From Paenibacillus arenilitoris (GTDB lineage: Bacteria > Bacillota > Bacilli > Paenibacillales > Paenibacillaceae): a DNA stretch of 64,000 nt. Made by a program: the position numbers and the translations under genes. The stretch spans positions 1-64,000 of the forward strand of contig NZ_JACXIY010000037.1 of the NCBI RefSeq assembly GCF_014705655.1, given 5' to 3'. Under the pieces are notes generated by a model. It was given only the letters and a program-made list of their open reading frames with translations. It ran no database searches and had not been told where the DNA came from. How positions within the stretch are numbered: the first letter of the stretch is position 1; every line of letters starts with the position of its first letter. This document shows positions 8,604-16,149 of the stretch, in pieces.

Positions 8604-8640
8604 CAAAAAAACGACCGGCCCCGATCAAGGAGCCGGCCGC
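8604..8640 (-). terminator. Terminator of the DrrAB-like transporter operon
   Basis: GCGGCCGGCTCC and GGGGCCGGTCG pair around TTGATC on the minus strand and are followed by seven T. Confidence 0.85.
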
Positions 8641-8651
8641 GCTTGCTTCGC

Positions 8652-9476
8652 CTATTTCTTGTTATTGTAAAAATACATCGTCAGCGGGGCGAATACGACG
8701 ATCAGAGCCGCCGATACGATCAATACCGTGCTAAGCTGCCCGCCGGTCACGCCGCCGTGGACGAAGCCGCGCACCGCATTGACGACGAGCGTGATCGGAT
8801 TGACGTCGACGAACTTTTGCAGCCAATTCGGCATCGTCGACGTGTCGACGAACACGCTGCTCAGGAACGTCAGCGGGAACAGCACCATCATGCTGATGCC
8901 CATGAGCGCTTTCTCCGTCCGGACGACGAGACTGAGAAACGTCCAAATCCAGGACAGGCTGAACGAGAAAAACAATAGCAGCAGCACGCCGAGCGCCAGC
9001 CCGCCGATGCCGTTCTCCGGCCTGAAGCCGAGCAGGTAGCCCAAGCCGATCATGATGACCGATGCGATCAAGTAACGAACCGCGTCGACGAGCAAGGCCC
9101 CTACCAGAGCGGCCGGCCGCCAGAACGGCAAGGTGCGGAAACGGTCGAAGATGCCTTTCTGAATATCCTTGTTCAGGTCGAGGCCCGTATACATCGTGAT
9201 CATGGACACCGACATGACGAGAATGCCCGGAAGGACGAAATCGAGGTATTCCCCGGTCGAGCCGGAGATGGCTCCTCCGAACAGATACGTGAACATGAGC
9301 AGGAACATGATCGGGAACGCCGTCACGTCGAATAATTGCTCGGGCACGTATTTGATTTTGAGCAGCGCGCGCCAGCCGAACGTGAAGGAAGCGCCCAGGG
9401 CGCCGGGCCGGCTCGGCCGGTGCGCGAGCGTGAGCGCCTTCTGCAAATCCGGGTTGTTATCCGGCTTGATGAACAT
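8652..9476 (-). CDS. ABC-2 type permease, DrrB-like
   Basis: This 274-residue integral membrane protein has about six hydrophobic segments after a 40-residue cytoplasmic lead. The block DIQKGIFDRFRTLPFWRPA is the family's cytoplasmic coupling region, and FPLTFLSSVFVDTSTMPNWL is the conserved ABC-2 segment before the last helices. It would form the channel of a drug or lipid exporter with the ATPase encoded just upstream; the two reading frames overlap by 20 nt, so translation is coupled. The operon ends at a strong terminator. The substrate is unknown; daunorubicin-type annotation reflects the family only. Confidence 0.92.
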   Translation of the reverse strand: MFIKPDNNPDLQKALTLAHRPSRPGALGASFTFGWRALLKIKYVPEQLFDVTAFPIMFLLMFTYLFGGAISGSTGEYLDFVLPGILVMSVSMITMYTGLDLNKDIQKGIFDRFRTLPFWRPAALVGALLVDAVRYLIASVIMIGLGYLLGFRPENGIGGLALGVLLLLFFSFSLSWIWTFLSLVVRTEKALMGISMMVLFPLTFLSSVFVDTSTMPNWLQKFVDVNPITLVVNAVRGFVHGGVTGGQLSTVLIVSAALIVVFAPLTMYFYNNKK

Positions 9477-10461
9477 CGGCTTCCTCTCCTTCCTCCCCGG
9501 ATTGCCCGGTCGTCTTGCCGGTGAGCGTCAGGAACACCTCGTCCAGGCTAGGCTGCGCCATCGCGAAATCCGATACTTGCAAATTTTCCATGACCAGCCG
9601 GCTAAGCGCCGCAGCGGCTTCGCCGTGATCGGTAATCGGCGCGGTCAGCTTGAGCGTCCGGCTGTCGGCCTCGACCGATTCGCCCGTAATCTCCTCCAAA
9701 ATGCGCCTTGCCGCCACCAGATCGTCGAGGTTATGCAGATGAACCGTCAGCCTGCCGGCTCCGACGAGCGCCTTCAGCTCCTTGCTCGTGCCTTCCGCGA
9801 TCAGCCGCCCGTTGTCGATGACGCCGATGCGGTCCGCCAGCTGGTCCGCCTCCTCCAAATATTGCGTCGTCAGAAATACGGTCGTTCCGTTCCGGACGAG
9901 CGCCCGGATAATGTCCCATACCTGGTTCCGGCTTCTCGGGTCGAGCCCCGTCGTCGGTTCGTCCAGGAACAGCAGGTCGGGCGCCGTGACGATGCTGGCC
10001 GCAATGTCGATGCGGCGCCTCATGCCTCCCGAATACTTTTTCACTTGGCGCTGCGCGGCATCCTCGAGACCGAACGCCTTCAGAAGGTCGTCGGCCCTCT
10101 CCTTGGCGCCTTGCCGGGAGAAGCCGACGAGGCGGGCGATCAGGATCAGGTTCTCCCGCCCCGACAAATCCTCGTCCACCGAAGCGAACTGTCCCGTTAG
10201 ACTGATGCGCTGCCTGACCTGATTCGCCGCCTTCTCCAGATCGTAGCCCATCACCTTGGCCGAGCCGCCGTCCGGACGGAGCAGCGTGGCCAGCATTTTG
10301 ATCGTCGTCGTCTTGCCGGCGCCGTTCGGCCCCAAAAACCCGTAAATCGAGCCTCGCCGCACCTGGAGCGAAATCCCGTCGACGACGCGCCGGTCCCCGA
10401 ATTTTTTCACCAAATCAACGGCCTCGACGGCATATTGCGGATCGTTACCTTGCTTGCTCAT
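9457..10461 (-). CDS. ABC transporter ATP-binding protein, DrrA-like
   Basis: This 334-residue ATPase energises the adjacent ABC-2 permease. Walker A is GPNGAGKT (about 44-51). The signature loop is YSGGMRRR, as in DrrA-type drug ATPases, followed by LLFLDEPTTGLDP (Walker B and D-loop) and an H-loop in VFLTTQYLEEADQLADRI. A C-terminal regulatory domain of about 90 residues follows. The start ATG at 10461 has GAGGGGGG seven nt upstream and is preferred over in-frame codons further up. The pair is probably self-resistance or stress-linked efflux. Confidence 0.93.
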   Translation of the reverse strand: MSKQGNDPQYAVEAVDLVKKFGDRRVVDGISLQVRRGSIYGFLGPNGAGKTTTIKMLATLLRPDGGSAKVMGYDLEKAANQVRQRISLTGQFASVDEDLSGRENLILIARLVGFSRQGAKERADDLLKAFGLEDAAQRQVKKYSGGMRRRIDIAASIVTAPDLLFLDEPTTGLDPRSRNQVWDIIRALVRNGTTVFLTTQYLEEADQLADRIGVIDNGRLIAEGTSKELKALVGAGRLTVHLHNLDDLVAARRILEEITGESVEADSRTLKLTAPITDHGEAAAALSRLVMENLQVSDFAMAQPSLDEVFLTLTGKTTGQSGEEGEEADVHQAG

Positions 10462-10750
10462 ACGTTCCCCCCTCAACCTATTCGGAAAACTGTTGGCATA
10501 AGACATAACTCCCTTATTATAGACCATTTGATGAACCCCGATTTCTTATGGATTGCTCTTTCCGTCCCACGTCCTAACGCGCCGCAAACGCTCGGCGTAT
10601 CGATGCGGCAATTTTTTCGGAGTATCCGCGAGTTGGCGAAAGAAGAAAGAGGAAAAGCGATACGAATGCGAGAACCTTTCATATTGACGTACAAGGCCTG
10701 GTGAATTGCTTTTACAAATGCCATTTATTTTGATTGATGAAGGGATGCAT

Positions 10751-11491
10751 ATGGACAAACCATTTCCTCTGATTACCGCGCACAGCGGATGCATGAATAA
10801 ACAGGATCATACGCTTGAATCGATCGAAACGGGAATCGAGCTTGGCGCCGATGTGATCGAAGAAGATATACGGGCAACGAAGAACCGCATTCCCGTTCTG
10901 GCCCATAATGATGAATTTATAACCGCGGATGGCAGCGAAAGCCTGATCTCGCAGATGACTCTAGCCGAACTGCGTCGAATCAAGCCGATCCTCACCCTTG
11001 AAGAGATGCTGCTCGTCATTCGGGACGCTGGCAAGACGGCCAATTTGGACTTGAAGGACGATGAGAGCATCGAGCCGGTGGCTGCTCTCGTGAAACAATA
11101 TAACCTATACGAGCAAGTATATTTGTCGGGATGCGGGACGGACCGTGCCATGAAAGTGCAGCAAGCTCACCCGGAGCTGCGCAAATTGCTCAATGCGAAT
11201 GCCGAATTGTTCTTGCAATCCGCCTATAGCGAAGCGATAGAGCAGACTTGCCGCGACGCCGTCGCAGCTCGCTGCTTCGGGATCAACATCGATTATAAGC
11301 TTGTTCGCCGGGAGCTACTGGACAAAGCAGCTTCGCTGAAATTGCCCGTCTACGTATGGACCATTAATGAAGAGGACGAAATGAAGAGGTTCCTTGATTT
11401 GGGAGTCGCCTCCATTACGGCAAGAAATGTGCAAGCTTTGGTCAATCTGAAGGCGAAAGCAACCAAGGCTCTGGATGGCAATCTGCGTTAG
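10751..11491 (+). CDS. Glycerophosphodiester phosphodiesterase-like protein, divergent
   Basis: This 246-residue TIM-barrel protein resembles GDPD enzymes that hydrolyse glycerophosphodiesters. The metal residues look kept: E37 and D39 in ADVIEEDIRAT, and the HD-like H52 in VLAHND. The C-terminal VYVWTINEEDEMKRFLDLGV block is typical. However, the hallmark HRG is HSG (H11-S12) and the usual PENT is replaced by QDHT, so the catalytic arginine is lost. Activity may be altered or absent. ATG 10751 follows GAAGGGA closely and is preferred over upstream in-frame codons. It has no signal peptide and no obvious operon partner. Confidence 0.82.
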   Translation: MDKPFPLITAHSGCMNKQDHTLESIETGIELGADVIEEDIRATKNRIPVLAHNDEFITADGSESLISQMTLAELRRIKPILTLEEMLLVIRDAGKTANLDLKDDESIEPVAALVKQYNLYEQVYLSGCGTDRAMKVQQAHPELRKLLNANAELFLQSAYSEAIEQTCRDAVAARCFGINIDYKLVRRELLDKAASLKLPVYVWTINEEDEMKRFLDLGVASITARNVQALVNLKAKATKALDGNLR

Positions 11492-11506
11492 GCTCGCCAT
11501 CCCTAA

Positions 11507-11534
11507 AATAATCGGTTTGTGCTAGCAATAATCG
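11507..11534 (+). promoter_or_regulatory. Direct repeat upstream of the PhyH gene, possible AraC site
   Basis: AATAATCG occurs at 11507-11514 and again at 11527-11534, a 20-bp period (two helical turns), as in many AraC-family operators. An AraC gene lies just downstream of the PhyH gene. Confidence 0.35.
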
Positions 11535-11616
11535 ATTCCCCCTCTAAGAATCGCGTTCCGAATGCTTTATCCTAAATAGCGTAAGGACATTCATGCGAAG
11601 CATCGGAGGGAATTTG

Positions 11617-12381
11617 ATGATTACAAAGGGAGCACCGTTCTCGATCGGGCAGTTCAGGGAGGAAGGCTACAGCGGCCCCGTCCAAGGGCTGAGCCTGGAA
11701 GAGGCGGACCGGTATTACGATCTATTCTTCGAAGAGCTGGGGCAGTCGAAATACGCGCCCGGACCGACGGACGCCAATCTGTCCGCCTGGCATCAGCGCC
11801 GCCGGTGGGCTTACGAGCTGGCGACGCATCCCGCCATCGTCAGCACGATGAAGCAAATATTGGGCGAGGATCTCGTGCTGTGGGCCATGCACTTCTGGTA
11901 CAAGGAGCCGGGCAACGGCAAATTCATTCCATGGCATCAGGACATTCATTATTGGCCGATGGAGCCGGCGATTAACGCGACCGCATGGGTGAGCCTCGGC
12001 TATTCGGTAAGGGAGAACGGGTGCCTCCGCGTCATCCCCGGCACCCATAGGCAATTGGTCGAGCACGTGGACGCGGGCGACGGCCGAAGCGCGTTCGGCC
12101 AAGGCATCGCGGCGGATTGGATCGACGAGACGAAGGCGGTCGATCTGGAGATGACCCCGGGGCAGATCGCCTTCTTCAACGAAGCGACGTTCCACGGCTC
12201 GGAAATGAACGATTCCGCCATTCCGCGGGTCGCCTTCTCCGTCCGGTACACGACGCCGGAAGTAAAGTTCCGCATGGAGGAATGGACCGGCGACACGAGC
12301 CGGATCAAGACATACCTCGTGAGCGGCCAGGACCGCTGCCGGCGCAACGACGCCATCGTCGGCGCGATTCCGCGGGAATAG
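11617..12381 (+). CDS. Phytanoyl-CoA dioxygenase (PhyH) family protein
   Basis: This 254-residue protein has the Fe(II)/2-oxoglutarate oxygenase fold. The metal triad is visible: HxD at H107 and D109 in IPWHQDIHYWP, and a distal His at about 193 in TFHGSEMNDS. A 2-oxoglutarate-binding Arg follows in the RVAFSVRY segment. It should hydroxylate a small molecule. PhyH enzymes are diverse and the substrate cannot be assigned. ATG 11617 has GGAGGG six nt upstream and is chosen over ATG 11593. A strong terminator separates it from the AraC gene that follows on the same strand. Confidence 0.88.
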   Translation: MITKGAPFSIGQFREEGYSGPVQGLSLEEADRYYDLFFEELGQSKYAPGPTDANLSAWHQRRRWAYELATHPAIVSTMKQILGEDLVLWAMHFWYKEPGNGKFIPWHQDIHYWPMEPAINATAWVSLGYSVRENGCLRVIPGTHRQLVEHVDAGDGRSAFGQGIAADWIDETKAVDLEMTPGQIAFFNEATFHGSEMNDSAIPRVAFSVRYTTPEVKFRMEEWTGDTSRIKTYLVSGQDRCRRNDAIVGAIPRE

Positions 12382-12417
12382 GCGCTGCCGGCTGCGCCCT
12401 CCGGCTGTACAGAAGCA

Positions 12418-12457
12418 AAGGCCCGTATTACACTTAACGTGTAATCGGGCCTTTTTT
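12418..12457 (+). terminator. Rho-independent terminator after the PhyH gene
   Basis: AAGGCCCG, ATTACAC and their complements form a long stem around TTAAC, followed by TTTTTT. Confidence 0.9.
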
Positions 12458-12487
12458 CATTATCCGGAGAAAGGAAGGCGCTCTCCC

Positions 12488-13330
12488 ATGAACCATCCGG
12501 TACAGCTGTTCGTCGATTCGCTGCGCATCGAATTTCTTCATATCCGAACCTATGAGCTGGATTATAACTGGCGCATCGCAAGCGTGAAGCTGCCGCAGTC
12601 CGTCTTCTGGTACGTCACCGGGGGACGGGTTCATGCTATCGTGGACGGGACCGGGTATATGGCCGGAGCGGGCGAGCTCCTCCATCTCCCCTCCGGCAGC
12701 ATGCTCTCCGCGCGCCCCGTTACCGACAGGGTGACGCTCGTCAGCCTGAACTTCGCCGCGGAGGTCGCGTTCATGCCGGACCGGTCTTGGCACGAGCTGC
12801 TGCGGTTCCCCGTCCGCTTCCGCGACGGCGCCGTTCCCCCCGCCGTGCCGGATTTGCTGCGCGAAATGGCCGCGACGGCCGAGCACGGCGGCATCGCCCG
12901 CTCCATGCTGCTCCGCGCCGGCATGATCCGGCTGATCGGGCTCATGCTCGACCGGTATCTCGAGGATCCGTCCGGCGATGCCTTCCTGTCCGCGGACAGT
13001 CGGATCAACGGCGCCGTCGCCTTCCTGGCGCAAAATCCGGGGTGGCCGCCTTCCGTAGCGGAATTGGCCGAGCTTGTTCAATTGAGCGAATCGCATCTGC
13101 GCAAGCTGTTCCTGCGGCATGTCGGCATGCCTCCTCTGCCGTTCATCCACCGGATGAAGGTCGAGCAAGCGAAGCGGCTGCTCGCCGAAGGCGGCGAGCG
13201 GATATCCGCCGTCTCCCTTCGGCTGGGCATACAGGATCCGAACTATTTTGCCAGGCTGTTCAAGCAGCATACCGGGCTGTCGCCGAAAGACTACAGGGAG
13301 CGGAACCGGAACTGGATGGGCGGCGAGTGA
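12488..13330 (+). CDS. AraC family transcriptional regulator
   Basis: This 280-residue protein has an N-terminal cupin-like sensor arm (about 15-150, with SVFWYVTGGRVHAIVDG and GELLHLPSG) and a C-terminal double helix-turn-helix (about 175-275) containing QLSESHLRKLFLRHVGMPPLPF and LGIQDPNYFARLFKQHTGLSP. It is probably a sugar- or metabolite-responsive activator. It lies downstream of the PhyH gene behind a terminator and converges with the ROK gene, so its target could be either neighbour; the direct repeat upstream of the PhyH gene is one candidate site. Confidence 0.9.
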   Translation: MNHPVQLFVDSLRIEFLHIRTYELDYNWRIASVKLPQSVFWYVTGGRVHAIVDGTGYMAGAGELLHLPSGSMLSARPVTDRVTLVSLNFAAEVAFMPDRSWHELLRFPVRFRDGAVPPAVPDLLREMAATAEHGGIARSMLLRAGMIRLIGLMLDRYLEDPSGDAFLSADSRINGAVAFLAQNPGWPPSVAELAELVQLSESHLRKLFLRHVGMPPLPFIHRMKVEQAKRLLAEGGERISAVSLRLGIQDPNYFARLFKQHTGLSPKDYRERNRNWMGGE

Positions 13331-13356
13331 CGGCGATAATTGAACGAATCGCCGTC
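13329..13356. terminator. Shared hairpin between convergent AraC and ROK genes
   Basis: GACGGCGAT and its mirror TCGCCGTC enclose an A-rich loop. The stem starts inside the AraC stop codon and ends at the ROK stop codon, so it may end transcripts from both sides, though the T runs are short. Confidence 0.55.
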
Positions 13357-14297
13357 TAATTCGATTTCGTATCCAGCAGCTTCGATAGACCGAGCAGCAC
13401 GGAAGCGTCCGGCTGCGACGATACGAGGAACCGCACTTTGCCCCACGGCGTCCACGTCCGGCCGTGCACTTCTTCCTCGATCAACGGGAGCACCGCCTCG
13501 GCGGATTTCATCAGGCCGCCGCTCAGTAAGACCGCGTCCGGATCGTAGGCATGGATTAAATTCACGATACCCGCGCTCCAATGGGAGACGAGCTCCTCCA
13601 TATACGCCGCCGCAAAACCGTCCCCCGATAGCCGCGCCTCGATAACGGAAAGATAACCCATCTCGTCGGCCGCGGACAGGACGCTGTCCTTGAACGCCCG
13701 GCTTTCCATAGCCCTCGGCCTCAGCGCCCGATGGCTGGCGAATTCCTCCAGACAGCCCCGATTGCCGCAGTTGCATAGCGGTCCTTGCCGATCGGTCGTC
13801 AAATGCCCGCCGAGCACGCCAGCCTGATGATGCTTGCCCCGCAGCACTTGTCCGTCGATCATGACGGCCGTTCCGATGCCCGTGCCGAAGATGACCATGA
13901 CGACGTCCTTCTCGCCTTGGGCGGCTCCGTAAGCCGTCTCGCCGATCAATGCCGCCCTCGCGTCGTTCTCCATCGCGAAAGGCATGGCGAACCGCTCCCG
14001 CACCCACCCGTCGAAGGAATAGCCGATGGCGTCCTCGTACTTCTCGTGAATGGACAAAACTTGCCGTTCGGCGCTATTGACGATGCCCGGTATCGCGATG
14101 CCGAGCCCGGTGCAATCTTCCATCCGAATGCCCTGTTCGCCCAACAGCTTCCTTACCGCCCGCTCCGCATCGTCAAGCCTGCCTTGTATACCTTGCCCCG
14201 AATAGCTAGGCATGCTCGAATGAGCCAGAATCGCGCCATTCAGAACCAAGCCGATTTTGATATTCGTACCGCCGAAATCAATCGTAATATGCGTCAT
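13356..14297 (-). CDS. ROK family sugar kinase (mannose/fructose-type likely)
   Basis: This 313-residue protein has the ROK fold: N-terminal phosphate loop DFGGTNIKIG (about 7-16), catalytic Asp112 in ENDAR, and zinc-binding CNCGNRGCLEE (175-184). The sugar-contact block is AGVLGGHLT where most glucokinases have GEIGH, so the Glu that contacts the sugar hydroxyl is not in its usual place. As last gene of the mannosidase operon, directly after a mannose-6-phosphate isomerase, its likely job is to phosphorylate mannose released by GH38. A regulatory ROK role is unlikely because no helix-turn-helix domain is present. Confidence 0.88.
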   Translation of the reverse strand: MTHITIDFGGTNIKIGLVLNGAILAHSSMPSYSGQGIQGRLDDAERAVRKLLGEQGIRMEDCTGLGIAIPGIVNSAERQVLSIHEKYEDAIGYSFDGWVRERFAMPFAMENDARAALIGETAYGAAQGEKDVVMVIFGTGIGTAVMIDGQVLRGKHHQAGVLGGHLTTDRQGPLCNCGNRGCLEEFASHRALRPRAMESRAFKDSVLSAADEMGYLSVIEARLSGDGFAAAYMEELVSHWSAGIVNLIHAYDPDAVLLSGGLMKSAEAVLPLIEEEVHGRTWTPWGKVRFLVSSQPDASVLLGLSKLLDTKSN

Positions 14298-14332
14298 CGG
14301 TTAACGGCCTCCCAACTGCCCGAACGCGAGAT

Positions 14333-16078
14333 TTAGGAGCGGACATAGGCTTTGATCGTCGCGAGCCGGCCGCTCCGGCTGCCGCTTCCCGGCTTGATCG
14401 TGTAGGCCCCGACGGATGCCGGAATAATGAAGGTTTCCGCGTAGCGGACCGCGAAGGGCTCGAACTTCCCTTCCGGACTTTCGACCACGGCCTCGTCGCC
14501 TTCCACCAAATTAAGCATATGAAACGTGCCCTGCGTATGATGCGGAACCTTGCCCGTGAACCAATGGCGCCTCGTTTCAATGAATTCAAGCTCGTGCAGG
14601 CCCGTACGCTCCTCCGTCCACCCATCGCCTTCCCCCAACGGCTCGACCCGGTCCACCAAATTGTCGTTCACCCAAGCCGTCGTGCGTTCCCAGCTGATAT
14701 TTTTGCGGCCGTGCTCGAGATGCACCGGCCGCGGCTTGCCGTCAAGCCCCAGCCGATCCCAGTCCCACAGCTTGAACGTGAAGATATAAGGCGTCGCGCT
14801 TATTTCAAGCACCATGCCGTTCGTGCCGGAGCAGTGCACCGTACCGGCGGGGATCAGGAAATGGTCATGCTTCTTCGCCGGGTAGGCGTTCACGTACCGC
14901 TCTGCCGGGAACGTGAAGCCGCCTTGCTGCGCCTTCTCCAAATCGCCGATCATCCGCTCCGCGTCAATGCCCTCCTTCAGGCCCAAGTAAACGACCGCAT
15001 CGTCTTCGGCCTCCAGCATGTAGTAGCTCTCGTCCTGCGTATAGGCCATGCCGAAATGTTCCCGGATGTAAGCTTTGTGAGGATGCACCTGAAGGCTGAG
15101 CGGCTGCCCCCCGACCGTATCCAGGAAGTCGAACCGGATCGGAAATTCCGCGCCGAATCGTTCGACCACCCGTTCTCCGAGCAAATGGGCCGATTGGAAA
15201 AAAACGAGATTCAGCGCGGGCAGCTCCATCCGAATATCGCCGTACCGGAAGTACAGGCTGTTCTCCTCCGGCACGCCGTCGAACCCCCAGGCGTACGGAT
15301 GCGGCTTCGGCTCAAGGCCGATGTGCTTCTCCAGCCACGTCCCGCCCCATACCCCGGGATCGAAGTAAGGCACGAGCCGGAACGGCTGCGCGGCCGCCTG
15401 CTCGAGTCCGGCGAACAAGGCGCCCGCGGTCGCCATGACGGGACGGTCCTTCGCGTTCGTATCCAAATAATAATCGGCCCGCGGCAGCACCGCCTGCTTC
15501 AATCGGTCGGCCATGCGCCATTCGACGAAGAAGCCCCGTTTATATTTTCGAAGCAAATCTTCATCCGCGTTGCCGGCCAGCCAGTTCCCGTTCTCCTTGC
15601 TCCGGTAGCGCTGCTGGATTTCCCATCTCGCCAAATCCGCGTACGCCAGCACGTCCGGCTCGGCAGCCAGGCTCGCCCCGAACCCGATGATGACGACAAG
15701 GCCATGCGATACCCGCTCAATCCTCTCCCGCAGCCGCTCCAGCTTGCTCTCGTCGTAAAATTCGTCAACCGTAAACGGAGCCATATAGCCGAATACGCGG
15801 TCGTCCGTCAAATAGCGGCTCATCTTCGCTTCCCGCCGCTCCGCGTCGATTGCCGCGTCTTCCGCATGAAACACGGCTTCGATCGGCATATGAAGCCGAA
15901 TGCCTTCCTCGATTTCGCGCAGCCGGACGCCGGGATAGCACTCGATCGCTAGCACCGTCTTGGCCTGTCCCTCCGACTTCCGCCGCAATTCCGCCGCGAT
16001 GGACGCATAGCCCGCCCAAATTTCCCGGTCCTTGCCGTTAATTCTGATCTCCGGTTCTTTATTGTATAAGGTGTTCAT
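14333..16078 (-). CDS. Fusion of degenerate kinase-like domain and class I mannose-6-phosphate isomerase
   Basis: The 581-residue protein is nearly twice the usual isomerase length. Residues about 230-581 are a cupin-fold phosphomannose isomerase: QVHPHKAY (330-337) and HDHFLIPAGTVHCSG (404-418) supply the zinc-binding His and Glu residues. Residues about 1-215 resemble a P-loop nucleoside kinase, but the Walker A lysine loop is missing (AIECYPGVRLREI). It should convert mannose-6-phosphate to fructose-6-phosphate, the entry to glycolysis. ATG 16078 has AGGAGG upstream; the longer frame runs back through a terminator. It sits between GH38 and the ROK kinase. What the front domain does is unknown. 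Confidence 0.85.
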   Translation of the reverse strand: MNTLYNKEPEIRINGKDREIWAGYASIAAELRRKSEGQAKTVLAIECYPGVRLREIEEGIRLHMPIEAVFHAEDAAIDAERREAKMSRYLTDDRVFGYMAPFTVDEFYDESKLERLRERIERVSHGLVVIIGFGASLAAEPDVLAYADLARWEIQQRYRSKENGNWLAGNADEDLLRKYKRGFFVEWRMADRLKQAVLPRADYYLDTNAKDRPVMATAGALFAGLEQAAAQPFRLVPYFDPGVWGGTWLEKHIGLEPKPHPYAWGFDGVPEENSLYFRYGDIRMELPALNLVFFQSAHLLGERVVERFGAEFPIRFDFLDTVGGQPLSLQVHPHKAYIREHFGMAYTQDESYYMLEAEDDAVVYLGLKEGIDAERMIGDLEKAQQGGFTFPAERYVNAYPAKKHDHFLIPAGTVHCSGTNGMVLEISATPYIFTFKLWDWDRLGLDGKPRPVHLEHGRKNISWERTTAWVNDNLVDRVEPLGEGDGWTEERTGLHELEFIETRRHWFTGKVPHHTQGTFHMLNLVEGDEAVVESPEGKFEPFAVRYAETFIIPASVGAYTIKPGSGSRSGRLATIKAYVRS

Positions 16079-16094
16079 CTCGTCCTCCTGATCT

Positions 16095-16140
16095 AAAAAC
16101 CCGACAACATCGGATCGGCTCCGATCCATTGTCGGGTTTT
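16095..16140 (-). terminator. Intra-operon terminator between GH38 and the isomerase gene
   Basis: AAAACCCGACAA and TTGTCGGGTTTT flank a second inner stem (CGGATCGGCTCCGATC). On the minus strand the T run is followed at once by the ribosome site of the isomerase gene. It could attenuate or be read through conditionally. Confidence 0.75.
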
Positions 16141-16149
16141 GAGTTGTCA

